Origin: Bacteroidales bacterium
GTDB lineage: Bacteria; Bacteroidota; Bacteroidia; Bacteroidales; UBA932
Reading direction: 5' to 3'
Assembly (NCBI GenBank): GCA_004552965.1
Contig: SFMU01000036.1
Location: 1-32,476 of the forward strand
DNA length: 32,476 nt
The notes beneath the pieces are model-generated. The model worked only from the letters and a program-made list of their open reading frames with translations. It made no database searches and was not told the origin of the DNA. Below are positions 1 through 8,667 of this stretch, in pieces (position 1 is the first letter of the stretch; every line of letters starts with the position of its first letter). Position numbers and translations under genes: made by a program.

Positions 1-24
1 TGGAGGAATTCTTTTTCTCCATAT

Positions 25-55
25 CAAAGATACAAAATATTTAACACATTAGCAA
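25..55 (-). promoter_or_regulatory. Divergent promoter for a gene left of the window
   Basis: On the minus strand the box TATCTTTG (25-32) fits the Bacteroidota -7 consensus TAnnTTTG exactly, and a TTG (53-55) lies 20 bases upstream, the usual -33 spacing. Transcription would run leftward out of the window from about position 18. No coding sequence of that gene is visible here, so its identity is unknown. Confidence 0.6.
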
Positions 56-62
56 TCAATTT

Positions 63-219
63 ATTAGGAAAACTTTAACTTTTCCCGACAGTCCCTATAT
101 ATCCATAAACCACACCGTTGAATCGAAGTGATGACCTACAATCCAACTTCTTTCCTAATCATTTGGAAAGTCCATAAGAATAGATAGGAATTATGACGGA
201 CTTAATTTGGTTTCCTATC
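63..219. repeat. Two inverted-repeat pairs built on TAGGAA/TTCCTA
   Basis: The AT-rich gap before the polysaccharide locus carries four copies of TAGGAA in alternating orientation. A 9-base inverted repeat pairs 63-71 with 151-159, and an 8-base one pairs 183-190 with 212-219. The last arm lies between the -33 and -7 boxes of the locus promoter, so an operator role is plausible. A weaker hairpin (150-155 with 165-170) overlaps the second arm. The arms are too short to resemble the invertible capsule promoters of Bacteroides. No coding potential is seen in 1-274. Confidence 0.45.
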
Positions 220-237
220 CTTTTTTTTACATTTTTG
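206..237 (+). promoter_or_regulatory. Promoter candidate of the exopolysaccharide locus
   Basis: TTTG at 206-209 is followed after 18 bases by TACATTTTTG (228-237), a slightly stretched form of the Bacteroidota -7 box TAnnTTTG. Transcription would begin near 243, leaving a leader of about 30 bases before the first gene. The box is imperfect (two extra T), hence moderate confidence. Confidence 0.5.
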
Positions 238-274
238 CAGATTGACTTCATTTTAACTCAAAGTAGGCCCGACA

Positions 275-2680
275 ATGATGAAAACCAATAATAAAAAGAC
301 CTTTTCGCTAGTTCTGACGGTTTTGCTGGCCTTTTCCGTAAACTCATATTCACAGACAATGAGTGACGAAGCCATCGTGCAGTACGTGACTTCTGCCCTT
401 GCTGCCGGCAGGACTACTTCCCAGATCGGACAGGAACTGATTTCGCGGGGTGTCTCAACAGCCCAGATCAATCGTCTGCTCGGCTCTGTTTCAAAGGAAG
501 GCCTTGTCCCTTCGGCACAGCAGAATCAGGTGATGAAGAGCGACCAGCCTAGCCAGACCTACCGCCAGAGAAGCGAATATTCCGAAAAGTCGAAGGTGCT
601 TCTCGCCGGCAAGGGAATCATGGATGAGGAAAAGGACAGCCTGAAGTCGAAGAAACCGGTCCCTATCTACGGCCATGACCTGTTCACCTCCAGAGACCTG
701 TCTTTCGAGCCGAATGAGAATGCCGCCACGCCTCAGACCTATGTCCTTGGGCCGGGCGATGAAGTGATCATCGACGTGTGGGGTTCCAGCGAGGTTTCCT
801 TCAGGCAGAAAATAAGTCCGGACGGAAGGATCAACGTGCCTCAGGTCGGCCCTGTCGACCTTGGCGGGATGTCCATCAAGGATGCGCGGAAGAAGATTGC
901 CAAGGCGTTCGGGAGGGTGTATTCGACAGACAATGTGAGCCTGACCCTGGGGCAGGTGAGAAGTATCCAGGTTCATGTGATGGGTGAGGTCTCCGTTCCC
1001 GGCACCTACCGTCTTTCATCATTCTCTACAGTCTTCACAGCTCTATACCGGGCCGGTGGAATCACCGACCTGGGAAGTTTGCGTGAAGTAAGGGTTTCCA
1101 GGGACGGAGAACAGCTGGCTTCAGTCGACATCTACCGCTATCTTGTCGACGGCGACACTTCCTGTGACATCACTCTGCATGACGGGGATGTGATCAATGT
1201 CCCGCCGTACCGCAATCTCGTGACTGTCGAGGGCAATGTGAAGCGCCCCATGAGGTACGAGATGGCTTCGGGGGAGACCCTTGACAGGCTGATCGAATAT
1301 TCCGGAGGCTTCGCTCCCGAGGCTCACAAGTCCAACGTGAGGGTCACCCGCAGAGGTCCTGACGGGCAGGAAGTATATTCGGTGAAGATGGATGCCGCCT
1401 CGGACTTCGCTCTCTGCGACGGTGACATCGTGGGCATCGACCCTGAGATGGAAAGATTCTCCAACCGTCTGGAAATCAAAGGCGCGGTCAGAAGACCAGG
1501 CTCCTACCGCTTCGGGGACGGGGTGACTACCGTCAGGGAACTTGTCGAAAAGGCAGGAGGCCTGAACGAGGATGCCTTCACAGGCAGGGCACAGATTGTC
1601 AGGGAGAAGGAAGATCTCTCTCTTGAGGTCATAGCCATTGCTGTCGGTGGAATCATGGACGGGAGCGTGCCTGACGTGGCCTTGAAGAACAATGACATCA
1701 TCCTGGTGGCCAACAGGAAGGATGTGGAGCCTAAGGGTCCCTTCAGAATCACAGGCTATGTGGTGAATCCGGGTGAGTACCCTTATGCCGACAGCACTAC
1801 CGTGGAAGACCTTATCCTTCTGGCAGGAGGTCTGGAGGATGGCGCGTCCACCGTGCGGGTCGATGTCTCCAGAAGAATCCACGACCCGGTAAGCACCATG
1901 CCGACCGACACCCTTGCCAAAGTGTTCTCATTCTCGATCAAGGACGGACTTGTCGTGGATGGGAAGCCGTCGTTTACTCTTGAACCATACGATGTGGTTG
2001 CAGTCAGACGCAGTCCGGGCTACGTCGAGCAGCGCAAGGTCACGGTCTTCGGTGAGATAGCCTTCCCCGGCGAGTACATCCTGGTCCGAAGCGGAGAGAC
2101 CGTGTCGGAACTGATCGCCCGTGCAGGAGGGCCGACCGGAAAAGCCTATCTGAAGGGCGGAACCCTCAGGCGCAAGTCCTCCGATTACGAGAATCTCCTC
2201 CGCCAATCCATGAAGACTATCTCCGAGTCGCTTCACGATACGGTTGAAGTCAATACCGACAGTACATTCTCGGTCGGAGTCGAAATCGACAAGGCACTCG
2301 CAAATCCGGGTTCCGAATATGATATCGTCCTTCGTGAAGGCGACGAAATCGTCATCCCTGAAATCCTTTCGACCGTAGGCATACATGGAGATGTCCTGTT
2401 CCCGAACACCGTCAGCTACATTCCCGGCAAAAAGATGCGTCATTACATCAATGAAGCCGGAGGATACGGCGAGCGTGCGCGCCGCAGCAAGGTCTATGTG
2501 GTCTATATGAACGGCAACGTCTCGTCCGGCAGAAACTCCAGGATAGAACCAGGCTGCGAAATCATAGTGCCGTCCAAGCCGGAACGCCAAGGCCTTTCAG
2601 CCGGCGAATGGATTTCCCTCGGCTCATCCTCGGCTTCCTTCGCAGCGGTGGTAGTCTCCCTTCTCAACCTTTTGAAATAG
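275..2680 (+). CDS. Outer-membrane polysaccharide export protein (Wza/OPX-like, six SLBB repeats)
   Basis: Predicted 801-residue polysaccharide export protein forming or gating the outer-membrane exit of a capsule or exopolysaccharide. A signal peptide with a basic start and hydrophobic core ends near residue 26 (NSYSQ). The polysaccharide export (PES) domain begins near residue 155 with YVLGPGDEVIIDVWG. Six SLBB-type units follow, each opening with a G-x-V/I-x-x-P motif, at about residues 232, 318, 399, 490, 589 and 702. A hydrophobic stretch lies at the C-terminus. Typical Wza is near 380 residues with two SLBB domains; long multi-SLBB versions are common in Bacteroidota. Two adjacent ATGs (275, 278) compete; the first is used here. 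It is the first gene of the locus, and the Wzz-like gene begins 8 bases after its stop. Confidence 0.93.
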   Translation: MMKTNNKKTFSLVLTVLLAFSVNSYSQTMSDEAIVQYVTSALAAGRTTSQIGQELISRGVSTAQINRLLGSVSKEGLVPSAQQNQVMKSDQPSQTYRQRSEYSEKSKVLLAGKGIMDEEKDSLKSKKPVPIYGHDLFTSRDLSFEPNENAATPQTYVLGPGDEVIIDVWGSSEVSFRQKISPDGRINVPQVGPVDLGGMSIKDARKKIAKAFGRVYSTDNVSLTLGQVRSIQVHVMGEVSVPGTYRLSSFSTVFTALYRAGGITDLGSLREVRVSRDGEQLASVDIYRYLVDGDTSCDITLHDGDVINVPPYRNLVTVEGNVKRPMRYEMASGETLDRLIEYSGGFAPEAHKSNVRVTRRGPDGQEVYSVKMDAASDFALCDGDIVGIDPEMERFSNRLEIKGAVRRPGSYRFGDGVTTVRELVEKAGGLNEDAFTGRAQIVREKEDLSLEVIAIAVGGIMDGSVPDVALKNNDIILVANRKDVEPKGPFRITGYVVNPGEYPYADSTTVEDLILLAGGLEDGASTVRVDVSRRIHDPVSTMPTDTLAKVFSFSIKDGLVVDGKPSFTLEPYDVVAVRRSPGYVEQRKVTVFGEIAFPGEYILVRSGETVSELIARAGGPTGKAYLKGGTLRRKSSDYENLLRQSMKTISESLHDTVEVNTDSTFSVGVEIDKALANPGSEYDIVLREGDEIVIPEILSTVGIHGDVLFPNTVSYIPGKKMRHYINEAGGYGERARRSKVYVVYMNGNVSSGRNSRIEPGCEIIVPSKPERQGLSAGEWISLGSSSASFAAVVVSLLNLLK

Positions 2681-2688
2681 AGCCAGCG

Positions 2689-3747
2689 ATGAATCAGTTC
2701 GACTCAGATCATGAATATTCCGTAGAGGAATTAGTCAGCAATGCTGATTTTGCGAAGTACTGGGAGAAGGTCAAGGCTTCGTGGAAGCTTGTCCTGTTCT
2801 CCGTGTGCATCAGTGCTGTACTCGGTCTTGTGATCGGTTTCAGCATCCCGAAGAAGTACAAGGTGGTGACCAAACTTGCTCCGGAACTTTCCAACTCGGC
2901 GGTCAACCGTCTCTCCTCCCTTGCGACCCTTGCCGGAATGAATGCCAATGTGCTCGGAAGTTCGGATGCAGTCTATCCGATGATCTACCCCGAAATCATA
3001 TATTCATCAAACTTCCTTGTCGACCTTTTCGACATGCCTGTCCAGATTGCAGGTCAAGAGCCGATGACTCTTTATGAATATGTCCGTGACCACACCCGCC
3101 AACCATGGTGGTCGGCCGTCTTCGGACTTCCCGGAAAGCTTGTCTCTCTTCTGAAGAATGAAGAAGAGGAGGACCGGGACGTGCCGGTCGATCCTTACAG
3201 GCTTACCATGGAGCAGGCCCGAGTGGCCAAGGCCATCGGTTCCGCCATCAAGGCTACTGTCGAGAAGAAAACCCTGATGATCACCATCGAAACCACCATG
3301 CAGAACCCCGTGGTGGCAGCAGATCTGGCCAGGTATGTCGATGAAAAGCTCAAGAAATATGTTGCGGACTACCGTACGGACAAGGTCAGGGAGAACGTGC
3401 TCTATCTCGAGGGTGTTCTCGAGCAGACCCGTGAAGACTACTATTCCGCCCAGAAGAAGTATGCATCCTATCTGGACAGTCACAGGAATCTCATCCTTCA
3501 GAGTGTCAAGGTGGAGGCTGAACGGCTCCAGAACGACATGAACCTGAAGTATTCTCTCTACAACTCCGTCGTCCAGCAGCTGCAGTCCGCCAGACTGAAG
3601 GTCCAGCAGGAAACTCCCGTGTTCACTGAAATCGTTCCTGCCACCGTCCCTCTCAGGGCATACTCTCCTTCCAAAAAGAAGATTCTTGCAGCATTCCTCT
3701 TCCTCGGACTGATTGCCGGAGTAGCTGTCGCCCTGTCGAAGAAGTAA
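2689..3747 (+). CDS. Wzz-like chain-length regulator / polysaccharide co-polymerase
   Basis: Predicted 352-residue inner-membrane protein that sets polymer length with the Wzy polymerase. It has the classic Wzz layout: a transmembrane helix near residues 33-52, a large periplasmic part rich in charged helices (coiled coil roughly residues 230-320), and a second transmembrane helix at 327-348 ending in SKK. The P-S/P-x-P-like segment just before the second helix (ATVPLRAYSPSKKK) is also typical. There is no fused tyrosine kinase domain. The reading frame is open back to 2608, but that part overlaps the export gene; ATG 2689 gives a cytoplasmic start suited to the family and was chosen. Confidence 0.9.
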   Translation: MNQFDSDHEYSVEELVSNADFAKYWEKVKASWKLVLFSVCISAVLGLVIGFSIPKKYKVVTKLAPELSNSAVNRLSSLATLAGMNANVLGSSDAVYPMIYPEIIYSSNFLVDLFDMPVQIAGQEPMTLYEYVRDHTRQPWWSAVFGLPGKLVSLLKNEEEEDRDVPVDPYRLTMEQARVAKAIGSAIKATVEKKTLMITIETTMQNPVVAADLARYVDEKLKKYVADYRTDKVRENVLYLEGVLEQTREDYYSAQKKYASYLDSHRNLILQSVKVEAERLQNDMNLKYSLYNSVVQQLQSARLKVQQETPVFTEIVPATVPLRAYSPSKKKILAAFLFLGLIAGVAVALSKK

Positions 3748-3759
3748 AACGGACCGGTC

Positions 3760-4983
3760 TTGGACAAACTGTACAAAGCTATCCCTTATCTGATTGCTGT
3801 CATGGGCGTGTTCTCATGTCAGCAATGGCTGGAGATACCTGTCACCAACCAGGCCCTTGACTGGCTCTGCCAGTTCTCGATTCTGGGAATCTTCGCCTGG
3901 ATGGCTTTCCGGAGCAGGAATTTGCCTCAGTACAGGATGCCATGGCAGATTGTACTCTATCTGGCGATGGTGGTACTTTCGGCTATCTACGGTCTGTTCA
4001 TGTCCGAAGGCTACTGGGACTACAAGGCGCTGGTCACGAATTTCCTGGCATATTCACTGGCCATAGGCTATCCCTATTTCTCCCAACCTTCGAAGGTGGC
4101 TGTCAGCTTGCGGTTCTGGCTGATGTTTGCCACGGTGACAGTCTGGATCCTTCTTCCGTTCATGGATGGCGAATGCGGAAAGTATCTCATCCCTGTTTCA
4201 TTCCTGCTCATTTTCATCTCCCTGTTGGAGAAGAAGACAGTTATCGTGGTCCTTGTGCTTTCCCTTGTCGTCGTCTTTTTCGGATCCATAGGAGACAGAA
4301 GCACCCTGCTGCGGTTCCTGGTGTGTCTGATTATCGGAATCGGATTGATGGCGAGACGTTATCTGTCGAAGAAAGTCCTGCTTGGTGTCGTGACTGCCGA
4401 ACTCCTGCTGCCTTTCGTCTTTCTTGGGCTTGGTGCCACCGGTACCTTCAACATTTTCAGGATAGGAGATGCCATAGGCGCAAGCAAGGTCGAGATCGAG
4501 AATTCGAATGATGGTGTGGACGATCTCGGTGCGGACACCAGGACATTCATATACATAGAGGAAGCGGCCAGTGCCCTGAAGCACAACTATGTCATCCAGG
4601 GAAGGTCGCTTGCGCGCGGTTATGATTCGGACTTCTTCTTCATGGCCGACGATGAGATGGGAGGAAGAGGTGAGCGTGGTTCAAGCGAGGTCTCCATCCT
4701 GAATTATTTCAATTACTTCGGACTGATCGGAGTGGCGATATATTTTCTCGTCCTCCTCGGTGCCATCATCCGGGTCTTCAGGCAATCCAGGAACAGAATC
4801 CTCCTTTTTGTGGCCATCTATGTCGGTTTCCGATGGTGCTGGTCCTTTGTTGAGGACTACAACTGGTTCAATCTCAACACAATATGCCAGTGGATAGCCG
4901 TATCGATGTGTTATTCGCCGTTTTTCAACAAGATGTCGGAGAAGCAGTTCGCCCTCTGGGCAAAGAAAGCTCTTAGCATCTGA
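3760..4983 (+). CDS. Wzy-like O-antigen/exopolysaccharide polymerase or ligase
   Basis: Predicted 407-residue polytopic membrane protein with about ten hydrophobic helices, most likely the Wzy polymerase that joins repeat units in the periplasm. Sequence similarity in this family is always low; the assignment rests on topology, on the large periplasmic loop near residues 250-325 with a Gly/Glu/Arg-rich segment before a conserved NYF-GL helix start, and on position between wzz-like and wzx-like genes. WaaL-type ligases share this architecture and cannot be excluded. The start is a TTG at 3760; the next in-frame ATG (near 3802) would cut into the first helix, so TTG is preferred but uncertain. 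Confidence 0.75.
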   Translation: MDKLYKAIPYLIAVMGVFSCQQWLEIPVTNQALDWLCQFSILGIFAWMAFRSRNLPQYRMPWQIVLYLAMVVLSAIYGLFMSEGYWDYKALVTNFLAYSLAIGYPYFSQPSKVAVSLRFWLMFATVTVWILLPFMDGECGKYLIPVSFLLIFISLLEKKTVIVVLVLSLVVVFFGSIGDRSTLLRFLVCLIIGIGLMARRYLSKKVLLGVVTAELLLPFVFLGLGATGTFNIFRIGDAIGASKVEIENSNDGVDDLGADTRTFIYIEEAASALKHNYVIQGRSLARGYDSDFFFMADDEMGGRGERGSSEVSILNYFNYFGLIGVAIYFLVLLGAIIRVFRQSRNRILLFVAIYVGFRWCWSFVEDYNWFNLNTICQWIAVSMCYSPFFNKMSEKQFALWAKKALSI

Positions 4984-5003
4984 ACATAAAGGAGAATGCA
5001 ATT

Positions 5004-6539
5004 ATGAACAGGGTGGAATCAGACAGACGGATAGCAAGGAACACGCTTTTCCTTTATGTAAGGATGGCGTTTGTCCTTCTGATTTCCCTGTACACCACCC
5101 GTACGGTCCTGCAGGTTCTTGGAATAGAGGATTATGGAATCTACAACGTGGTCTGCGGCTTCGTTTCGATGTTCACGATCTTCACGGTGGCTTTCTCGTT
5201 CAGCATTACCCGTTTCTACAACGAAGCCATAGGTCAGGGAGATTCCGAAAGACTTTCGGCAGCCTGCTCGACCGCCTTCTTCATCCAATGCATTCTGGCC
5301 TTTCTCGTTGTGGCAACAGTCGAGGCGGCCGGTCTGTGGTATGTCTCTTCAAGGATGGTGATCCCTCCGGACCGGCTGGGGACGGCGATGGTCATTTTCC
5401 AGTTTTCGGTAGTCTCGATGGCAATTGCGATTGTCCAGGCGCCTTTTTCAGCCCTCATCATGGCGAAGGAGCACATGGACTACTATGCTTTGGTGAGCGT
5501 CGCCAATGCGGTTCTGAACCTTATTAATGTGTTTATTCTCAAGAGTCTGTCTTGTGACAAGCTGCTTGTCTGGGGAATCCTCTGCCTCCTGGCCTCCATT
5601 GCGGTCTTTGCCATGTATTTCCTCTTCTGCAGACTCAGGTTCCGGGAACTGAGGCTGACCGGAACTCCAGACCGGACTATGTTCGGGAAGATGCTGTCCT
5701 TCTCAGGCTGGTCCATTCTGGATCCCCTTGCCTACACGATGAGAGGGCAGGGGTGCAACATGGTGCTGAATTCCTTTTTCGGGCCTGTTGTCAATGCCGC
5801 ATATTCATTGTCCATCCAGGTCTCGAACGCCCTTGAACAGTTCACTGGGAACATCTCAACTGCGTTCACGCCCCAGCTTCAGCAGTCTTACGCATCCGGC
5901 GACGAGCCACGTGCCCTGAGCCTGACATTCTCGATGTCCAAGATAACTTTCGCCCTGCTTGCAATGCTTTCCGTCCCGCTTGTCTTCGAGATGGATTATG
6001 TGCTGGACCTTTGGCTCAAGGGCTCCGTTCCCGACCACACTGTCTCTTTTGCGTCTCTGATCATTGCGGTGAAGTTGATCGATACTCTCCAGACACCTCT
6101 TACAAGACTGACACAGGCTACGGGAAGAATCCGTTCCTACATGATCTGGGCTTCCCTGCTTGTCTCCCTGACATTGCCATTGGGCTATTTCCTGCTTAAG
6201 GCCGGTCTTGCAGCAGAGTCCCTTTTCTGCGGAATGGTTCTCATAACCTTTCTGAATCTTCTGCTGAGCCTGTACCTTGCTTCAAGGACGGTAGCGTCAT
6301 TGTCATTCGGCGAATATCTGCGATGTGTGATCATTCCGTGTTTCTTCCACATCGGAGTTGTGGCAGCTGTCGTGATCGTCCCATCCCTGCTCATGGAGTC
6401 CTCGTTTCTCCGCCTTGTCCTTACCTGCCTGCTTTCCGTTGCGGCATCCGTTCTGATGGCGTTCTGCATCCTGCTTGGAAGGGAAGAACGTGCCAGACTT
6501 GCCGGTTTTGTCAAACAAAAAATCAAGTTCAGACACTGA
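5004..6539 (+). CDS. Wzx-like flippase (MOP superfamily polysaccharide transporter)
   Basis: Predicted 511-residue inner-membrane flippase that moves undecaprenyl-linked repeat units to the periplasm. The N-terminus is diagnostic for the polysaccharide branch of the MOP superfamily: RRIARNTLFLYVRM, then LYTTRTVLQVLGIEDYGIYNVV and FSITRFYNEAIG. About 12-14 hydrophobic helices fill the rest. An unusually clear Shine-Dalgarno sequence (AAAGGAG, 4988-4994) precedes ATG 5004, which fixes the start. It works with the polymerase just upstream and the glycosyltransferases downstream. Confidence 0.92.
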   Translation: MNRVESDRRIARNTLFLYVRMAFVLLISLYTTRTVLQVLGIEDYGIYNVVCGFVSMFTIFTVAFSFSITRFYNEAIGQGDSERLSAACSTAFFIQCILAFLVVATVEAAGLWYVSSRMVIPPDRLGTAMVIFQFSVVSMAIAIVQAPFSALIMAKEHMDYYALVSVANAVLNLINVFILKSLSCDKLLVWGILCLLASIAVFAMYFLFCRLRFRELRLTGTPDRTMFGKMLSFSGWSILDPLAYTMRGQGCNMVLNSFFGPVVNAAYSLSIQVSNALEQFTGNISTAFTPQLQQSYASGDEPRALSLTFSMSKITFALLAMLSVPLVFEMDYVLDLWLKGSVPDHTVSFASLIIAVKLIDTLQTPLTRLTQATGRIRSYMIWASLLVSLTLPLGYFLLKAGLAAESLFCGMVLITFLNLLLSLYLASRTVASLSFGEYLRCVIIPCFFHIGVVAAVVIVPSLLMESSFLRLVLTCLLSVAASVLMAFCILLGREERARLAGFVKQKIKFRH

Positions 6540-6540
6540 T

Positions 6541-7803
6541 ATGGTTGTTCTATGGATCGTAAACAATGCTCTGCCCGAGGCTGAATTCCTTCTTTCGGGC
6601 AGGAAGACTGAGATAAAGACCACGGGAGGATGGGTCTATGGCTATGCCAGTGCTTTGCTGGAGCATCATGAGGTCGATCTCCATATTGCAAGCATCCACT
6701 TCGGGGTAAGGAAGCTGACGGTCCTCAAGGGAGAAAGAATCACCTACTACCTCGTACCATGCCCGAAGGGAAGTCTTGTCTATGACAGGGATCAGGAAGA
6801 GATCTGGCGGAGAATAGGCGGGATGGTCAATCCTGATGTCGTGCATATCCACGGGACCGAATTCGCCCACTCCCTGGCCAGCTTCCGGGTTTTCGACCCT
6901 GAAAAGACCGTCATCTCCATCCAGGGCCTGAAATCAGCCTACTGGGAGTACTACACCCAAGGCTTCACTCCTTCCGAACTCAGACGCGGATGGACAGTCC
7001 GTGACCTTCTGAAAGGGAATATGCTCCATGAGCAGAAACTTTTCAGGAAGTCTGGCGAATTGGAGGCCGAACTGCTCAGGGAATGCCGTCACGTCATCGG
7101 GAGGACATCCTGGGACAGGGCCAGAGTCTGGGCACTGAATCCTTCGGCCCGCTACCATTTCTGCAACGAAGTCCTTCGCCCTGAGTTCTATGATGGAAGA
7201 AGATGGGACTATGAACGTTGCTCCAGGCACACGATCTTCCTTTCCCAGGCTGAATATGCAATCAAAGGTCTCCATCAGGTCCTCAAGGCAATGCCTCTGG
7301 TGCTCCGTGAGTATCCTGATGCCAAGGTCAGGGTGGCAGGATGGAACATCACCGATGCTCCGTGGTACAGGATTCACGGCTACGGCAAACTGCTCAGGCG
7401 TTGTATCAGGGACAACGGCCTGTCGGATGCGGTTACCTTTGTCGGGCATCTCAACGCTGAAGAGATCAAGGAGGAATACCTCCGGTCCAATGTCTTTGTC
7501 TGCCCTTCTTCCATCGAAAACAGCCCGAATTCTCTCGGAGAGGCCCAGATTCTCGGAGTTCCGTGCATCGCAAGCTATGTCGGTGGCGTGATGGACATGA
7601 TGAAGGGCAATGAGGACAATCTCTACCGGTTCGAGGAGGTTTCCATGCTTGCCGCCAAGATTTGCCGGGTCTTCGCCGATCGGGGATTCCAGACGGACAT
7701 GTCAAGTGAGGCCGCTGACAGGCATGATCCGAAGAAGAACAGCGCGGTGCTTATGTCGATTTACGGGGAGCTTGTCTCTCCTGTCAAGAGTCTGGAGATA
7801 TGA
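6541..7803 (+). CDS. Glycosyltransferase, GT4-like (GT-B fold)
   Basis: Predicted 420-residue cytoplasmic glycosyltransferase adding a sugar to the lipid-linked repeat unit; donor and acceptor cannot be read from sequence. The N-terminal half has DVVHIHG and a Rossmann-like start (VVLWIVNNALPEAE). The C-terminal half carries FVGHLNAEEIKEEY and the GT4 EX7E signature ENSPNSLGE near residues 326-334, followed by GVPCIASYVGG. The frame is open upstream to 6475 but that overlaps the flippase; ATG 6541, one base after the flippase stop, is the sensible start. The stop overlaps the next start by four bases (ATGA), suggesting coupled translation. Confidence 0.88.
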   Translation: MVVLWIVNNALPEAEFLLSGRKTEIKTTGGWVYGYASALLEHHEVDLHIASIHFGVRKLTVLKGERITYYLVPCPKGSLVYDRDQEEIWRRIGGMVNPDVVHIHGTEFAHSLASFRVFDPEKTVISIQGLKSAYWEYYTQGFTPSELRRGWTVRDLLKGNMLHEQKLFRKSGELEAELLRECRHVIGRTSWDRARVWALNPSARYHFCNEVLRPEFYDGRRWDYERCSRHTIFLSQAEYAIKGLHQVLKAMPLVLREYPDAKVRVAGWNITDAPWYRIHGYGKLLRRCIRDNGLSDAVTFVGHLNAEEIKEEYLRSNVFVCPSSIENSPNSLGEAQILGVPCIASYVGGVMDMMKGNEDNLYRFEEVSMLAAKICRVFADRGFQTDMSSEAADRHDPKKNSAVLMSIYGELVSPVKSLEI

Positions 7804-8657
7804 AAAGACGCATTGCAGTACTGATGACGGTGTTCAACAGGAAGGTCAAGACTCTGGCCTGCCTGAGGGATCTGTATGCGATGATCAGGCCGGAAGATGT
7901 CGGAATGGACATCTATCTTGTGGACGGCGGGTCCTCTGACGGAACCGTGGACGCGGTGAGAGAGGCCTTCCCCGAAGTGAAGGCCGAAGTCCGCGAGGGC
8001 CTGTTCTGGGCGGGAGGCATGCGCAGGGCATGGAATATGGCGCTGGAATCCGGGTCGGAATATTCACACTTCCTGCTGGTCAACGACGACACCGGCATAT
8101 TCCCGCAGGCACTTTCGCTCCTCGCCGAGGCTGAGGAAGCCTTCCCTGGCGGAATATACCTGGGCGCGACCGCGGATCCGCGAACCGGGAAGTGTTCCTA
8201 CGGTGGCCGCGTGCTGCTCTCTCCCGGCCACGAGAAGAGCCGTCTGCTGATTCCGGACGGAACTCTGCAGAAAGCGGATCTGGGCAACGCCAATATCATG
8301 ATGGTGAGCCGCGAAGCCTTCGGCAGGCTCGGAATTCTCAGCGTCAGCTACACTCATGGGATCGCTGACTATGACTACACTATGTCGGCAGTCAGAGCCG
8401 GGGTGCCTGTCATCCTTGCCACCGGTTACTGCGGTCTCTGCCGGGATGATCACGGCAATCCCTGGAAGCCCCAGAACGCTTCCCTGAAGGCCAGGATCGA
8501 CTACCTCTACAGTCCCAAAGGCCTGGCCTGCCGGGAGTACATGCATTATGTCCGGAAGTTCTTCCCGAAGGATGCTGCCGGATTGTCCATCAGATTGTGG
8601 ATGAAGACTTTGTTCCCGTTCCTTTGGGAAATCAAGTCAAAGTTCGGAAAAGAATAG
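7800..8657 (+). CDS. Glycosyltransferase family 2 protein (rhamnosyltransferase-like)
   Basis: Predicted 285-residue GT-A fold glycosyltransferase. The opening RRIAVLMTVFNRKVKTLACL, the DGGSSDGT nucleotide-binding segment near residues 41-48 and the DXD-type LLVNDDTG near residue 97 are family 2 hallmarks, and FWAGGMRRAWNMAL is common in rhamnosyltransferase-like members. It lacks a transmembrane segment. It overlaps the preceding GT4 gene by four bases and belongs to the same transcription unit. The sugar transferred is unknown. Confidence 0.88.
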   Translation: MKRRIAVLMTVFNRKVKTLACLRDLYAMIRPEDVGMDIYLVDGGSSDGTVDAVREAFPEVKAEVREGLFWAGGMRRAWNMALESGSEYSHFLLVNDDTGIFPQALSLLAEAEEAFPGGIYLGATADPRTGKCSYGGRVLLSPGHEKSRLLIPDGTLQKADLGNANIMMVSREAFGRLGILSVSYTHGIADYDYTMSAVRAGVPVILATGYCGLCRDDHGNPWKPQNASLKARIDYLYSPKGLACREYMHYVRKFFPKDAAGLSIRLWMKTLFPFLWEIKSKFGKE

Positions 8658-8667
8658 CTGGTCTGCC

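Noticed and set aside
63..159. Invertible promoter segment as in Bacteroides capsule loci
   Set aside because: The inverted repeats are only 8-9 bases, far shorter than known invertase sites, and no recombinase gene is nearby.
491..2590. Long minus-strand open frames inside the export gene (491-976, 1121-1882, 1928-2590)
   Set aside because: They are antisense to a gene with clear domains, have no promoter and show no recognisable protein features; GC-rich third positions keep the opposite strand open.
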